NCBI GenBank assembly: GCA_023663525.1
Contig: JAMPHF010000003.1
Coordinates: 96,533 to 160,532, forward strand
DNA length: 64,000 bases
Reading direction: 5' to 3'
Source of the DNA: Bacteroides sp.
GTDB taxonomy: Bacteria > Bacteroidota > Bacteroidia > Bacteroidales > Muribaculaceae
Part shown: piece by piece, positions 17,795 through 27,800 of the stretch
How positions within the stretch are numbered: the stretch's first letter is position 1
Layout: each line of letters starts with the position of its first letter
Position numbers and translations under genes: made by a program
The notes under the pieces: generated by a model
What the model was told of the DNA's origin: nothing
What the model saw: the letters and a program-made list of their open reading frames with translations, nothing else
Databases searched by the model: none

Positions 17795-19201
17795 ATGAAA
17801 GACAGGGAGCGCAAGATGAGGATTGTCTATATCCTGACAGACTATCTGTCAACGGTTGTCGGTTTGATGGCCTTCACGTCCGTGCGCTTTCTGATGATTT
17901 CCAAGATCTATCGGATGTTCTCCGGCATTTGGAGTTTCGCCCATTCGCCGGGAGTCAAGCTCACCTTGGCCATTTTCCCGATTTTTATGGTCGGATTGTA
18001 TTATCTCTCGGGCTACTATGTCAATGTGACCTACAAATCGAGGGTAAGGGAATTTCTCGCAACATTGGTCAGCGTGTCCATCGGTTCTTTGTCATTCTTC
18101 ATGGTGGTTCTGCTCAATGATGTGTTGCCGGAACGGTCCATGAATTATGAAGTACTGCTTGTGTTCTTCCTGTGTTTGTTTGTCCCGGTCTATGTGTCGC
18201 GTTTGCTCGTGACATCCCTGTGTATTGTCAATCGGCGAGACTCGTCACTGGAGAATATAGTCGTGATTTCCGGTCCGGCGGACATATATGTTCAGGAGAT
18301 GGAACGGGTGGCGGCAAAGAGTGGCAAGTCGGTGAAGTCTGTTGTCAGAGTTAGTTCCGAGGATGGTATGTTGCCGGAAAACGTGTTGACAACGGCGAGA
18401 CTGAGTGAGGAGCTGCGCGTCAATGACGCTTCGGCTTTTGCAGTCGCGCTGCCATCGGGCGACACGGACATGTATCTGCGGGTGCTTGGTGCGCTTTATC
18501 CGCTCGACAGACCGATTTATGTCAATCCTGACGATTATACGCTCCTTGTGTCCAAGGTCACGTATGACAATCTGCTTTCTGAACCGCTGGTGGACATTTC
18601 GCGCTCATCGCTCTCCGATTCAGTTGTCTCCATGAAGCGGGCGGCGGATGTGGTGGGTGCATTGTCGGGACTGACTATTACCGCTCCGCTTTTCATAGTT
18701 CTCGCCGCATTGATTAAGCTGAAATCGCCCGGCCCGGTTTTCTATACGCAGGAGCGTGTGGGCTACCACAGGAAACCGTTCAAGATATGTAAGTTCCGCA
18801 CAATGCGTGTCGATGCTGAGTCGGCAGGCCCGATGCTCTCGTCAGACGACGACCCGAGAGTCACCTCCCTTGGGCGCGTCATGAGGAAATATCGCCTCGA
18901 TGAGCTGCCAAACTTGTGGAATGTGCTGCGTGGCGATATGTCGCTGGTCGGTCCGCGGCCGGAGCGTGAATATTTCCTCAAACGTCTCTCCCATATCGCT
19001 CCGCATTGTGCCCTGCTCCATCAGGTAAGACCGGGTCTGACCTCGCTCGGCATGGTAAAATTCGGCTATGCCTCAAATGTGGAGGATATGGCCACCCGTT
19101 TGAAATACGATTTACTTTATATACAGAATATTTCCGTCTCGCTTGATCTCAAGGTGATTTTCTACACCGTGCGGACTATTTTCCGTGGAGAAGGCAAGTA
19201 G
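17795..19201 (+). CDS. Polyprenyl-phosphate sugar-phosphate transferase (WcaJ/RfbP type)
   Basis: Initiating transferase that puts a hexose-1-phosphate on undecaprenyl phosphate to start capsule, exopolysaccharide or O-unit synthesis. The 468-residue protein has N-terminal membrane helices, a Rossmann-like middle region, then the conserved catalytic domain: a membrane segment after KRAADVVGA, KSPGPVFYTQERVG, FKICKFRTMRVDAE, RKYRLDELPNLWNVLRGDMS split around the core DELPN, and SLVGPRPERE. No glycosyltransferase cluster adjoins, so it may serve a locus elsewhere. A second ATG at 17816 is possible. Confidence 0.92.
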   Translation: MKDRERKMRIVYILTDYLSTVVGLMAFTSVRFLMISKIYRMFSGIWSFAHSPGVKLTLAIFPIFMVGLYYLSGYYVNVTYKSRVREFLATLVSVSIGSLSFFMVVLLNDVLPERSMNYEVLLVFFLCLFVPVYVSRLLVTSLCIVNRRDSSLENIVVISGPADIYVQEMERVAAKSGKSVKSVVRVSSEDGMLPENVLTTARLSEELRVNDASAFAVALPSGDTDMYLRVLGALYPLDRPIYVNPDDYTLLVSKVTYDNLLSEPLVDISRSSLSDSVVSMKRAADVVGALSGLTITAPLFIVLAALIKLKSPGPVFYTQERVGYHRKPFKICKFRTMRVDAESAGPMLSSDDDPRVTSLGRVMRKYRLDELPNLWNVLRGDMSLVGPRPEREYFLKRLSHIAPHCALLHQVRPGLTSLGMVKFGYASNVEDMATRLKYDLLYIQNISVSLDLKVIFYTVRTIFRGEGK

Positions 19202-19221
19202 GCATAGCGATATTATAGCCA

Positions 19222-21027
19222 ATGATGACAACAGTTATAAATAGTCTTGGAAATAGTTTTCATGATGCCTTCATGGCTCTCCTCGTGTGGCGTGAACGTC
19301 ACATCAAGGAGAAAACTTTCGTTATAATTCTTGCTCTCATAGTGGGAGTGATTGCCGGCGTTGCAGCTTTGGTGTTGAAAACGTTGATACATCTCATCAG
19401 CTCCACACTCACGGCACGCATCAACATCGATGAAGGCAGTTTCCTTTACTTGCTCTATCCTATCATAGGCATTCTCCTGACAATGCTCTATGTCAAATAT
19501 ATCGTACGTGACAATATTTCGCATGGTGTGACGAGGGTGCTTTACGCCATATCCCAAAACAAGTCAAGGCTGAAAAAGCACAACATGTACACTTCAGTGA
19601 TAGCAAGTTCAATCACAATCGGATTCGGCGGATCGGTAGGAGCAGAGGGCCCGATAGTCTATACCGGGGCTGCCATCGGATCTAATCTCGGACGGGTGTT
19701 CCGCATGTCGCCGCGCATCCTCATGATTCTTGTTGGATGTGGCGCGGCGGCCGGTATAGCCGGGATCTTCAAGGCTCCGATTGCCGGAATGCTTTTCACG
19801 CTCGAAGTTCTCATGCTTGATCTGACGACAGTCTCGGTCATGCCCTTGCTGATTGCATCAATCACTGCGGCCACTGTGGCATACGTCTTCACGGGCTATG
19901 ATGTAGAATTTTTCTTCGTGCAGAGTGAGCCGTTTGTCACGGCACGCATCCCTTACGTCATCCTTTTGGGTTTGTTCCTGGGGTTTGTGTCGCTCTATTT
20001 CACACGCTCGATGAACATGATGGAGGGGCTTTTCCGTCGGCTCGGCAGTCCGTGGCGCAAGGTGATTGTCGGTGGTTCCATCGTCGCGCTGCTTGTGTTC
20101 CTATTCCCGCCGCTCTACGGCGAAGGCTACACTTCGATTACCGAACTTCTGAGCGGACACACGGAGTCAATTGTCAACAGTTCCATTTTCTATAAGGATC
20201 GAGAGTCCGTCTGGTGGATACTCGGCTTTATTGCTGCACTCGTGCTCCTGAAATCATTTGCCACAGCCTCGACAAATGGCGGCGGTGGCTGTGGCGGTAC
20301 GTTCGCTCCGTCGCTCTACGTAGGATGTATGGCAGGATTTTTCTTTGCCTATTTCCTCAACACTGTGTTCGGGCTTGACCTCTCGACAAAGAATTTCGCT
20401 CTCATGGGGATGGCGGGTGTGATGTCAGGAGTCATGCATGCACCGCTAATGGGGATATTCCTTACAGCCGAACTGACCGGTGGCTACGATCTCTTTCTGC
20501 CTTTGCTCATAGTTTCGGCCATATCCTACGGGACAATCAAATTTTTTGAGCCTTACAGCATCTACACGATGCGTCTTGCCCATGAAGGCAAGCTCATCAC
20601 GCATCACAAGGACAAGGCCGTGCTGACACTGCTCAAGATTGACAACGTCATTGAGACGGACTTCATTTCCGTCAATCCCGGGATGAACCTCAAGGAGATG
20701 GTTGAGGCGATAGCTCGATCATCGCGCAACCTCTTTCCGGTGGTGGGGGCCGACGGTGCGCTGCTTGGAGTTGTACTTCTTGACGAGATTCGCAACATCA
20801 TGTTCCGTCCCGATCTCTATAAGCGCATGTTCGTCCATCAGTTCATGTCGCTGCCCCCTGCGGTTGTCGATGTTGGGCAGAGCATGGAGAGCGTCATGAA
20901 TGCGTTTGACGATACCGGTGCATGGAATCTACCGGTGGTCAAGGATGGAAAGTATGTCGGTTTTGTCTCCAAGTCAAAGATATTCAATTCCTATCGCCGT
21001 GTGCTCAGGCACTATTCCGAGGATTGA
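19222..21027 (+). CDS. ClC-type chloride channel/antiporter with two CBS domains
   Basis: A 601-residue ClC protein: about ten or more hydrophobic helices, the anion-site motif FGGSVGAEGPIV (gating glutamate E142), GGGCGGTFAPSLYVG and a late VMHAPLMGIFLTAELTGG, followed by two C-terminal CBS domains (MNLKEMVEAIARSSRNLFPV region and VGQSMESVMNAFDDTGAW region) that normally sense adenine nucleotides. Bacterial ClCs of this form are usually H+/Cl- exchangers. The first glycine of the usual GREGP is followed by Ala (GAEGP). It may share a transcript with the sugar transferase (20-bp gap). Confidence 0.94.
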   Translation: MMTTVINSLGNSFHDAFMALLVWRERHIKEKTFVIILALIVGVIAGVAALVLKTLIHLISSTLTARINIDEGSFLYLLYPIIGILLTMLYVKYIVRDNISHGVTRVLYAISQNKSRLKKHNMYTSVIASSITIGFGGSVGAEGPIVYTGAAIGSNLGRVFRMSPRILMILVGCGAAAGIAGIFKAPIAGMLFTLEVLMLDLTTVSVMPLLIASITAATVAYVFTGYDVEFFFVQSEPFVTARIPYVILLGLFLGFVSLYFTRSMNMMEGLFRRLGSPWRKVIVGGSIVALLVFLFPPLYGEGYTSITELLSGHTESIVNSSIFYKDRESVWWILGFIAALVLLKSFATASTNGGGGCGGTFAPSLYVGCMAGFFFAYFLNTVFGLDLSTKNFALMGMAGVMSGVMHAPLMGIFLTAELTGGYDLFLPLLIVSAISYGTIKFFEPYSIYTMRLAHEGKLITHHKDKAVLTLLKIDNVIETDFISVNPGMNLKEMVEAIARSSRNLFPVVGADGALLGVVLLDEIRNIMFRPDLYKRMFVHQFMSLPPAVVDVGQSMESVMNAFDDTGAWNLPVVKDGKYVGFVSKSKIFNSYRRVLRHYSED

Positions 21028-21073
21028 CGGCCTGCGGACGAAAAAATGGCAGGAAAAAATCTGAGTTAGGTCA

Positions 21074-21106
21074 TTTGCATTGTCGGCGGAAGTTTAGTAA
21101 CTTTGC
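21074..21106 (+). promoter_or_regulatory. Complete promoter TTTG-N20-TAACTTTGC, near-leaderless
   Basis: TTTG at 21074-21077 and TAACTTTGC at 21098-21106, 20 bp apart, is an ideal Bacteroidetes promoter. By the usual geometry transcription starts about 21109, within a base or so of the GTG start at 21110. Confidence 0.8.
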
Positions 21107-21109
21107 ATC

Positions 21110-22081
21110 GTGAACAACATAGCGCAACATATAGAGTATCTGCTGATGCATCATGACTGTGTCGTGGTGCCTGGCTTCGGGGCATTCATGCTAAACCGTG
21201 AATCAGCCCGCTACGACTCTGAGTCAGGGTTGTTCATGCCACCGTCATGCAGCCTCGGCTTCAATCCGGAGGTGAGACACAACGATGCGCTGCTTGTCGG
21301 AAGTATCTCTCGCAGAGACGGTGTCAGTCTTGACGCTGCCCGCAACGCTTTGGATGCATCCATAGCCTCGTTCCGTCATCAGCTCCACGCGGGTGGTGAG
21401 GCGAGTGTCGGGAATCTTGGAAGAATGGTTCTTGACGAGGCATCCGAGAGCATGATATTTGACCCGGCCGATGACTCGCTTCCTTTGAGGATGTATGGCG
21501 GATTGCGTCCGCTGAATGTGAGTCCGTTTGAATCAGAATCAGAGACACCGATTGCCGGTAGCGGTGATGACAGTGCCAAGCAGACTGTTGTGATTCCATT
21601 CCCGCTCAAGGTCGTTGCATCGGTTTTAGCTGTGATTATTGGATTGGGTATCCTATATTCGACCACGAGTCTTGTCAATAATCCAAAGGCCAATTTTGCA
21701 TCGCTTGACACGGGCATAAGTACTCAGTTGGGACGTGTCATTGATTCGACTGTGGCTGTCTCGCGCGAAATCCTGTTGAACATCGCCGTTCCTCCCACAT
21801 CATCTGTCACCGAGACGGAACCTGTGACACGACATGGCTCAGAGGCGCAATCCGCGATGACCGGGCGGGATTCACGCTATCTGCTTGTTGTAGGGTCATT
21901 CCCTACATCAAAGTCAGCGCAGCGTTATGTCGATGAATCTTCGGATGGCTCCATGCAGGTGATTGAGATGGATGGTAATTTCCGTGTCTATGTAGCTTCT
22001 GCATCCACTGTGGACGATGCGCGCAGTCTCGCTGCTGACCTTGCAGACCGTTATCCGAATGTGTGGGTTTGCCGCAAATGA
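21110..22081 (+). CDS. HU-CCDC81 / SPOR-domain membrane protein
   Basis: A 323-residue protein with an N-terminal HU-like CCDC81 domain (MNNIAQHIEYLLMHHDCVVVP), a middle linker, one membrane helix (about 165-185, VVASVLAVIIGLGILYSTTS) and a C-terminal SPOR domain (LLVVGSFPTSKSAQRYVD...). SPOR domains bind denuded septal peptidoglycan, so it likely links a cytoplasmic HU-like domain with the periplasmic wall at division sites. The start codon is GTG; the conserved HU segment begins immediately, and the promoter places the RNA 5' end at this codon. Confidence 0.9.
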   Translation: MNNIAQHIEYLLMHHDCVVVPGFGAFMLNRESARYDSESGLFMPPSCSLGFNPEVRHNDALLVGSISRRDGVSLDAARNALDASIASFRHQLHAGGEASVGNLGRMVLDEASESMIFDPADDSLPLRMYGGLRPLNVSPFESESETPIAGSGDDSAKQTVVIPFPLKVVASVLAVIIGLGILYSTTSLVNNPKANFASLDTGISTQLGRVIDSTVAVSREILLNIAVPPTSSVTETEPVTRHGSEAQSAMTGRDSRYLLVVGSFPTSKSAQRYVDESSDGSMQVIEMDGNFRVYVASASTVDDARSLAADLADRYPNVWVCRK

Positions 22082-22141
22082 ACATTTGCCGGTTTGAGGC
22101 GGTTTACACAATAATCTTATAAATCTTAATTTGGACTGAAC

Positions 22142-22666
22142 ATGGATTTTCATCAGCTTTTGGTTGATCGCAGAAGCATCAGGCGTTATACCTCTGAAAA
22201 AATTGACCCGGAACATGTGAGACTGATACTTGAAGCCGGGCTTCTCGCTCCGACCTCAAAAAGTAGCCGTGCATGGCAATTTGTAGTCGTCGAAGACGCT
22301 GACATGCTCACTCGCCTGAGCCAATGTAAGGCTATGGGAGCGGCTCCGGTTGGCAAATGTCCGCTCGCTGTGGTTGTTGCCGTCGATTCAACGGCGACCG
22401 AGCCTTGGATTGAGGATGCATCTGTCGCTGCATCATACATGCAGCTTCAGGCGGCTGCCCTTGGTCTCGGCTCATGCTGGATTCAAGTGCGCGACCGTTT
22501 CACGGCTGATGGGACACCGTCAGATGAATATGTCCGTGAGGCTCTCGGGATTCCGGAGACATGCCCGGTGGTGTGTATCCTGACATTTGGTCATAAGAAT
22601 GAGGAACGCCGCCCTCAGGATGTCGCCAAATTGAAATGGGAGAACGTGCATATCGGTAAGTTTTAA
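22142..22666 (+). CDS. Nitroreductase-family flavoprotein
   Basis: A 174-residue FMN-binding oxidoreductase. The RRSIRRYTSE start, the LLAPTSKSSRAWQFVVVED segment around residues 38-55, and the AALGLGSCWIQVRDRF motif are the family marks. Such enzymes reduce nitro groups, quinones or other electrophiles using NAD(P)H as soluble dimers. Nothing in the neighbourhood indicates a natural substrate. Confidence 0.92.
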   Translation: MDFHQLLVDRRSIRRYTSEKIDPEHVRLILEAGLLAPTSKSSRAWQFVVVEDADMLTRLSQCKAMGAAPVGKCPLAVVVAVDSTATEPWIEDASVAASYMQLQAAALGLGSCWIQVRDRFTADGTPSDEYVREALGIPETCPVVCILTFGHKNEERRPQDVAKLKWENVHIGKF

Positions 22667-22714
22667 GAGAGTGTCTCTCAAAAAAATCATGATAATTTTA
22701 GCATAGACTCAAGC

Positions 22715-23494
22715 GTGGAAACACCAAATATTGTTATGGTCGGAGCAGGGAATGTGGCGTCACATCTTGCTCCGGCTCTTTCTTTGTCAGGCGCAGGGAA
22801 AATTGTGCAGGTTTATAGCCGTCACCTTGACTCAGCCGACAGTCTTGCCGGTAAAATCGCCGGAGCGACGGCAACGGACTCGTTTGAGGAGATTATAAAC
22901 GGTGCCGATGTCTATATAATAAGTGTGGCGGATGATGCGATTGGTAGTGTCGCCGATCGTCTGCCTAAAGGTGATGCGTTATATCTACACACGTCAGGTT
23001 CAGTCGGGATGGATGTGCTTTCCGGTCTTTCTCCCCGTCATGGCGTGTTCTATCCGTTGCAGACCTTCTCGCGTGGAGTGGAGTTGGATATGAGAAGTGT
23101 GCCTCTGTTCATCGAAGGCTCAACGCCGGCAGTCGAAAGTGACATCAGGGCTTTTGCCTCCGGACTTTTTGAGAGAGTATATCATGCTGACAGTGATACG
23201 AGGAAGAAAATGCACATATCCGCAGTCTTTGCATGTAATTTCACCAACTATCTGTGGTCGATTGCAGAGGATATATTGAGCAAGAACAATCTTCCATTTG
23301 ATGTCATGCGCCCTCTGCTGGAGGAGACCCTGCGCAAGGCTCTCGTGAATGGTCCTGAAAAATCGCAGACAGGGCCGGCGGTGCGTGGTGACCGTCGGGT
23401 GATCGACGGTCACCACGCCATGCTCGATGGCCGGGAGCGCGAGATCTACCGGCTCCTGTCCGACGGAATAATGGACTTGCACGGCGTAAGGTGA
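22715..23494 (+). CDS. Rossmann-fold / DUF2520 protein (ProC/NADP-reductase-like)
   Basis: A 259-residue protein with an N-terminal NAD(P)-binding Rossmann motif (VMVGAGNVASHLAPAL) and a C-terminal DUF2520 helical domain (HISAVFACNFTNYLWSIAED). The fold resembles pyrroline-5-carboxylate reductase and F420-dependent NADP reductases, but the substrate is unknown. Translation starts at a GTG (22715); the Rossmann strand begins six residues in, leaving no room for a later start. A near-match -7 box (TAATTTTAG) lies about 20 bp before. Confidence 0.87.
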   Translation: METPNIVMVGAGNVASHLAPALSLSGAGKIVQVYSRHLDSADSLAGKIAGATATDSFEEIINGADVYIISVADDAIGSVADRLPKGDALYLHTSGSVGMDVLSGLSPRHGVFYPLQTFSRGVELDMRSVPLFIEGSTPAVESDIRAFASGLFERVYHADSDTRKKMHISAVFACNFTNYLWSIAEDILSKNNLPFDVMRPLLEETLRKALVNGPEKSQTGPAVRGDRRVIDGHHAMLDGREREIYRLLSDGIMDLHGVR

Positions 23495-23606
23495 ACGGAA
23501 TGACATCCCTACTGCCGTCTTGACATGACGTGTCAGAAATTTTGTCATATATTATGTTTAATCCAAAAAATTGATAAAAAGTGAGTTAGATTTTAATCAA
23601 CATTTT

Positions 23607-23622
23607 TGGCATAGAATTTGTT
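23607..23622 (+). promoter_or_regulatory. Sigma-54-like -24/-12 site upstream of dnaK
   Basis: TGGCATAGAATTTGTT fits the sigma-54 consensus TGGCAYRNNNNTTGCW except for T in place of C. It lies 108 bp before dnaK. No perfect TAnnTTTG box is present in this gap, but one chance match in such A+T-rich DNA is not strong evidence. Confidence 0.3.
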
Positions 23623-23729
23623 ACATTATTGAGTGTCGAGATCAGGGTGGTGACTCCAAGAGGGTCGTACATCCGTCAAGACTATGATTAACAAATAATA
23701 TTCAAACATAAATAAAATTATAACTCATT

Positions 23730-25616
<1,887 letters not shown>

Positions 25617-25634
<18 letters not shown>

Positions 25635-25708
25635 TCCATCAATTCAGAAATATCTAAATCCATATCAACGGAGTGTAGTCCAAGCGATTACGCTCCGTTT
25701 TATTTGTT
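25617..25708 (+). repeat. dnaK 3'-end direct repeat, copy 1
   Basis: 92 bp covering the last dnaK codons (FEEVK-stop), 33 bp of spacer and the terminator. It aligns without gaps to 28846-28937 with six differences (about 93% identity). Together the copies bracket the restriction-modification cassette. Confidence 0.9.
25668..25704 (+). terminator. dnaK terminator
   Basis: Stem ACGGAGTG / CGCTCCGT (one G-U pair, 15-nt loop) followed by TTTTATTTG. Confidence 0.75.
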
Positions 25709-26015
25709 AATAAATGCAAATAAACTGATTAGGTTTGGGCTGTTTTCGTTATATTTGCACCATATTTGGAACGTCCCTTAAAGGGTGATGAGATGCCACT
25801 TATTTACCCTTAACTCCTCTTATTGGACAAGCTCTTAGTTTTACAAGTAACATACGGATTCGACACGGCATATGAAAGAAGATCATTGACAGCTCATCGC
25901 GGAGCCATTTGTGCCTCTCGCCTCCTCCACCGAGCCTTTACTCATATATAAGAACTTCGCACCTCGGCATCCTCCATTTTCTGTAAGTGCCATTACGGAT
26001 TACGATTAATGTCTA
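25709..26015 (+). other. Non-coding stretch with its own promoter box ahead of the R-M operon
   Basis: Starts just after the dnaK terminator. TATATTTGC at 25750-25758 is a perfect -7 box, so the ~250 bp beyond it may be transcribed. No convincing protein is seen: the longest start-to-stop frames are a 16-codon forward and a 36-codon reverse frame. The 12-mer CATATTTGGAAC at 25761-25772 recurs at 28796-28807, at the other end of the cassette. Could be a small RNA, a decayed gene or the element's end; not recognised. Confidence 0.45.
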
Positions 26016-26019
26016 TATA

Positions 26020-26052
26020 TTTGGAAAACTCATCCAACTTCATTAACTTTGC
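26020..26052 (+). promoter_or_regulatory. Promoter of the restriction-modification operon
   Basis: TTTG (26020-26023), 20-bp spacer, TAACTTTGC (26044-26052): an ideal promoter, with RNA expected to start near 26055, 20 nt before the HTH gene. Confidence 0.8.
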
Positions 26053-26063
26053 GTTCAAGTTAA
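26043..26063. promoter_or_regulatory. Candidate operator TTAACTT-N7-AAGTTAA
   Basis: A perfect 7-bp inverted repeat covers the -7 box and the predicted transcription start. A further half-site AACTT lies at 26036-26040. This is where a controller-type HTH repressor would bind to regulate its own operon. Binding by the adjacent HTH protein is an inference. Confidence 0.55.
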
Positions 26064-26074
26064 AGAATTTGTAG

Positions 26075-26329
26075 ATGAGCGAAGATATTAACAGAATCAA
26101 AACCGTTCTTTGCGACAAGAGAAAGACAAGCAAATGGTTGGCGGAGCAGTTGAAGGTTAGCCCTACAACAGTTTCCAAATGGTGTACCAATACCTCCCAA
26201 CCGGACTTATATACATTGCGCTCCATTGCCGGCTTATTGGAAGTAGATGTAAGAGTATTGCTTAACCCTACCGAGCAAATTGGTATGGTGGCTGAACCAT
26301 ATATATTTTACGGTATAAAGAATGACTGA
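26075..26329 (+). CDS. Small XRE-family HTH regulator (C-protein-like) of the R-M cassette
   Basis: An 84-residue DNA-binding protein. Residues about 15-65 form an XRE/Cro helix-turn-helix (KTSKWLAEQLKVSPTTVSKW, then the third-helix region CTNTSQPDLYTLRSIAGLLE). It is the first gene of the operon; its end overlaps the methyltransferase start by 8 bp. Controller proteins of type II systems are of this size and position and delay endonuclease expression until the host DNA is methylated. A symmetrical candidate operator lies over its promoter. Confidence 0.85.
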   Translation: MSEDINRIKTVLCDKRKTSKWLAEQLKVSPTTVSKWCTNTSQPDLYTLRSIAGLLEVDVRVLLNPTEQIGMVAEPYIFYGIKND

Positions 26330-27800
26330 CCACAACCAATATAATATACTTGCAGAGGTTGTGCGGAATACTAACGACTTCATTGCAAATGTGCCAAAAT
26401 CCAAACGGAAGAAATTCGGTCAGTTCTTCACTGCCGCTTCTACTGCTCGATTTATGGCAAATTTGTTTAAAATTGATTCTTCAAAGAATCATCTTGAATT
26501 GTTGGATGCAGGTGCCGGAACAGGAATATTGAGCGCGGCTCTGTTGGATTATATATTTAAGAACGGCTTTAAAGGAAGCGTTCATTTGACTTGCTACGAA
26601 ACCGATGGCGACGTTCTTCCCATATTGGAAAAGAATCTATTGCTTGCTAAGGAGACTTACCGCATTGATTTCTCCATCCGAAAGGAAAATTACATTACGT
26701 CTCAATATTTTGGAGTCAATTCTCTAATTGCCGATGATAGCGACAAATACGATTATGTTATTGGAAATCCACCATACCTTAAAATATCAAGGGATGCCCC
26801 GGAAGCGAAAGTAATGCCCGATGTTTGTCATGGTGCGCCCAATCTGTATTTCTTGTTTTGGGCAATGGGCATATATAATCTTAAGCCGGAACAAGAACTT
26901 GTCTATATCATTCCACGCTCATGGACTTCGGGCGCATATTTTAAGAAATTCAGGAGTTATCTGTTCTGTCAAGGAGTGATTACGGATGTGCATCTGTTTG
27001 AAAGTCGAGACAAAGTGTTTGACGGAGAGTCTGTTCTTCAGGAAACTATCATCGTCAAGGTAAAGAAGACAACAAAAAAGCCTGATAATATCAGCATCAC
27101 GACTTCTTCCACTTCCGATTTCAGCGATTTAAAGCAATTTACAGCTCCTTACGATACAGTTATCCCAAAGAATCAGTTTGTCTATCTTGTGACCGATAAA
27201 GTCGAAGCTGACGTTCTGGAGCGAGTAAATAAATTGCCAAATACTTTGCCTGACATTAAGATGAGGATGCAGACAGGTCTCATTGTAGATTTTAGAACGC
27301 GACAGGTGCTTCGTGATACAATAGAAGATGGAGCTTTCCCCCTGCTATACTCACAACATATTAAGGACGGCAGAGTAATATGGCCACTGGGCAAGGAGGG
27401 TGAGGTTATAAAAACTGATAGGATTTCTTTCTTACAAGAGAATAGCGACTTTCTTCTTGTAAAACGATTCACAGCGAAGGAAGAGAAACGCCGGCTTCAA
27501 TGCGGAATCTATCTCAAACAGAAATATAAACAGTTTGCATATATAAGTACGCAGAACAAGGTGAATTTCGTGAAGTGTGACTCGCCGTGCATTACTTATG
27601 GATTATATGTGCTTCTGAACTCTACACTATATGATACATATTACCGTATCTTGAATGGCTCAACTCAGGTAAACTCAACCGAAGTTAACATGATGCCTAT
27701 GCCCGAACGTGAAGTGATTGAGGCTATGGGCAGAGAACTCATGCACCAAGAACTCACTGAAGCAAACTGTAATAAAATAATTGACCGATGGATAAGTTAG
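26322..27800 (+). CDS. N6-adenine DNA methyltransferase of a type II R-M system
   Basis: A 492-residue gamma-class methyltransferase that would protect host DNA by transferring a methyl group from AdoMet to adenine. Seen: motif X-like FGQFFTAAS (32-40), AdoMet motif I LDAGAGTGIL (61-70), catalytic motif IV NPPYL (149-153), and a C-terminal target-recognition region (about 300-480). With a PstI/BsuBI-family endonuclease next door, the classic target would be CTGCAG, but specificity in this family is not fixed and should be measured. Overlaps: 8 bp with the HTH gene, 13 bp with the nuclease gene. Base use is clearly more A+T-rich than dnaK. Confidence 0.93.
   Translation: MTDHNQYNILAEVVRNTNDFIANVPKSKRKKFGQFFTAASTARFMANLFKIDSSKNHLELLDAGAGTGILSAALLDYIFKNGFKGSVHLTCYETDGDVLPILEKNLLLAKETYRIDFSIRKENYITSQYFGVNSLIADDSDKYDYVIGNPPYLKISRDAPEAKVMPDVCHGAPNLYFLFWAMGIYNLKPEQELVYIIPRSWTSGAYFKKFRSYLFCQGVITDVHLFESRDKVFDGESVLQETIIVKVKKTTKKPDNISITTSSTSDFSDLKQFTAPYDTVIPKNQFVYLVTDKVEADVLERVNKLPNTLPDIKMRMQTGLIVDFRTRQVLRDTIEDGAFPLLYSQHIKDGRVIWPLGKEGEVIKTDRISFLQENSDFLLVKRFTAKEEKRRLQCGIYLKQKYKQFAYISTQNKVNFVKCDSPCITYGLYVLLNSTLYDTYYRILNGSTQVNSTEVNMMPMPEREVIEAMGRELMHQELTEANCNKIIDRWIS

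Noticed and set aside
25851..25885. GGATTCGACACGGC-like string recalling the 5' end of tmRNA
   Set aside because: No matching tRNA-like 3' half, no resume-codon frame and no CCA end nearby; taken as coincidence.
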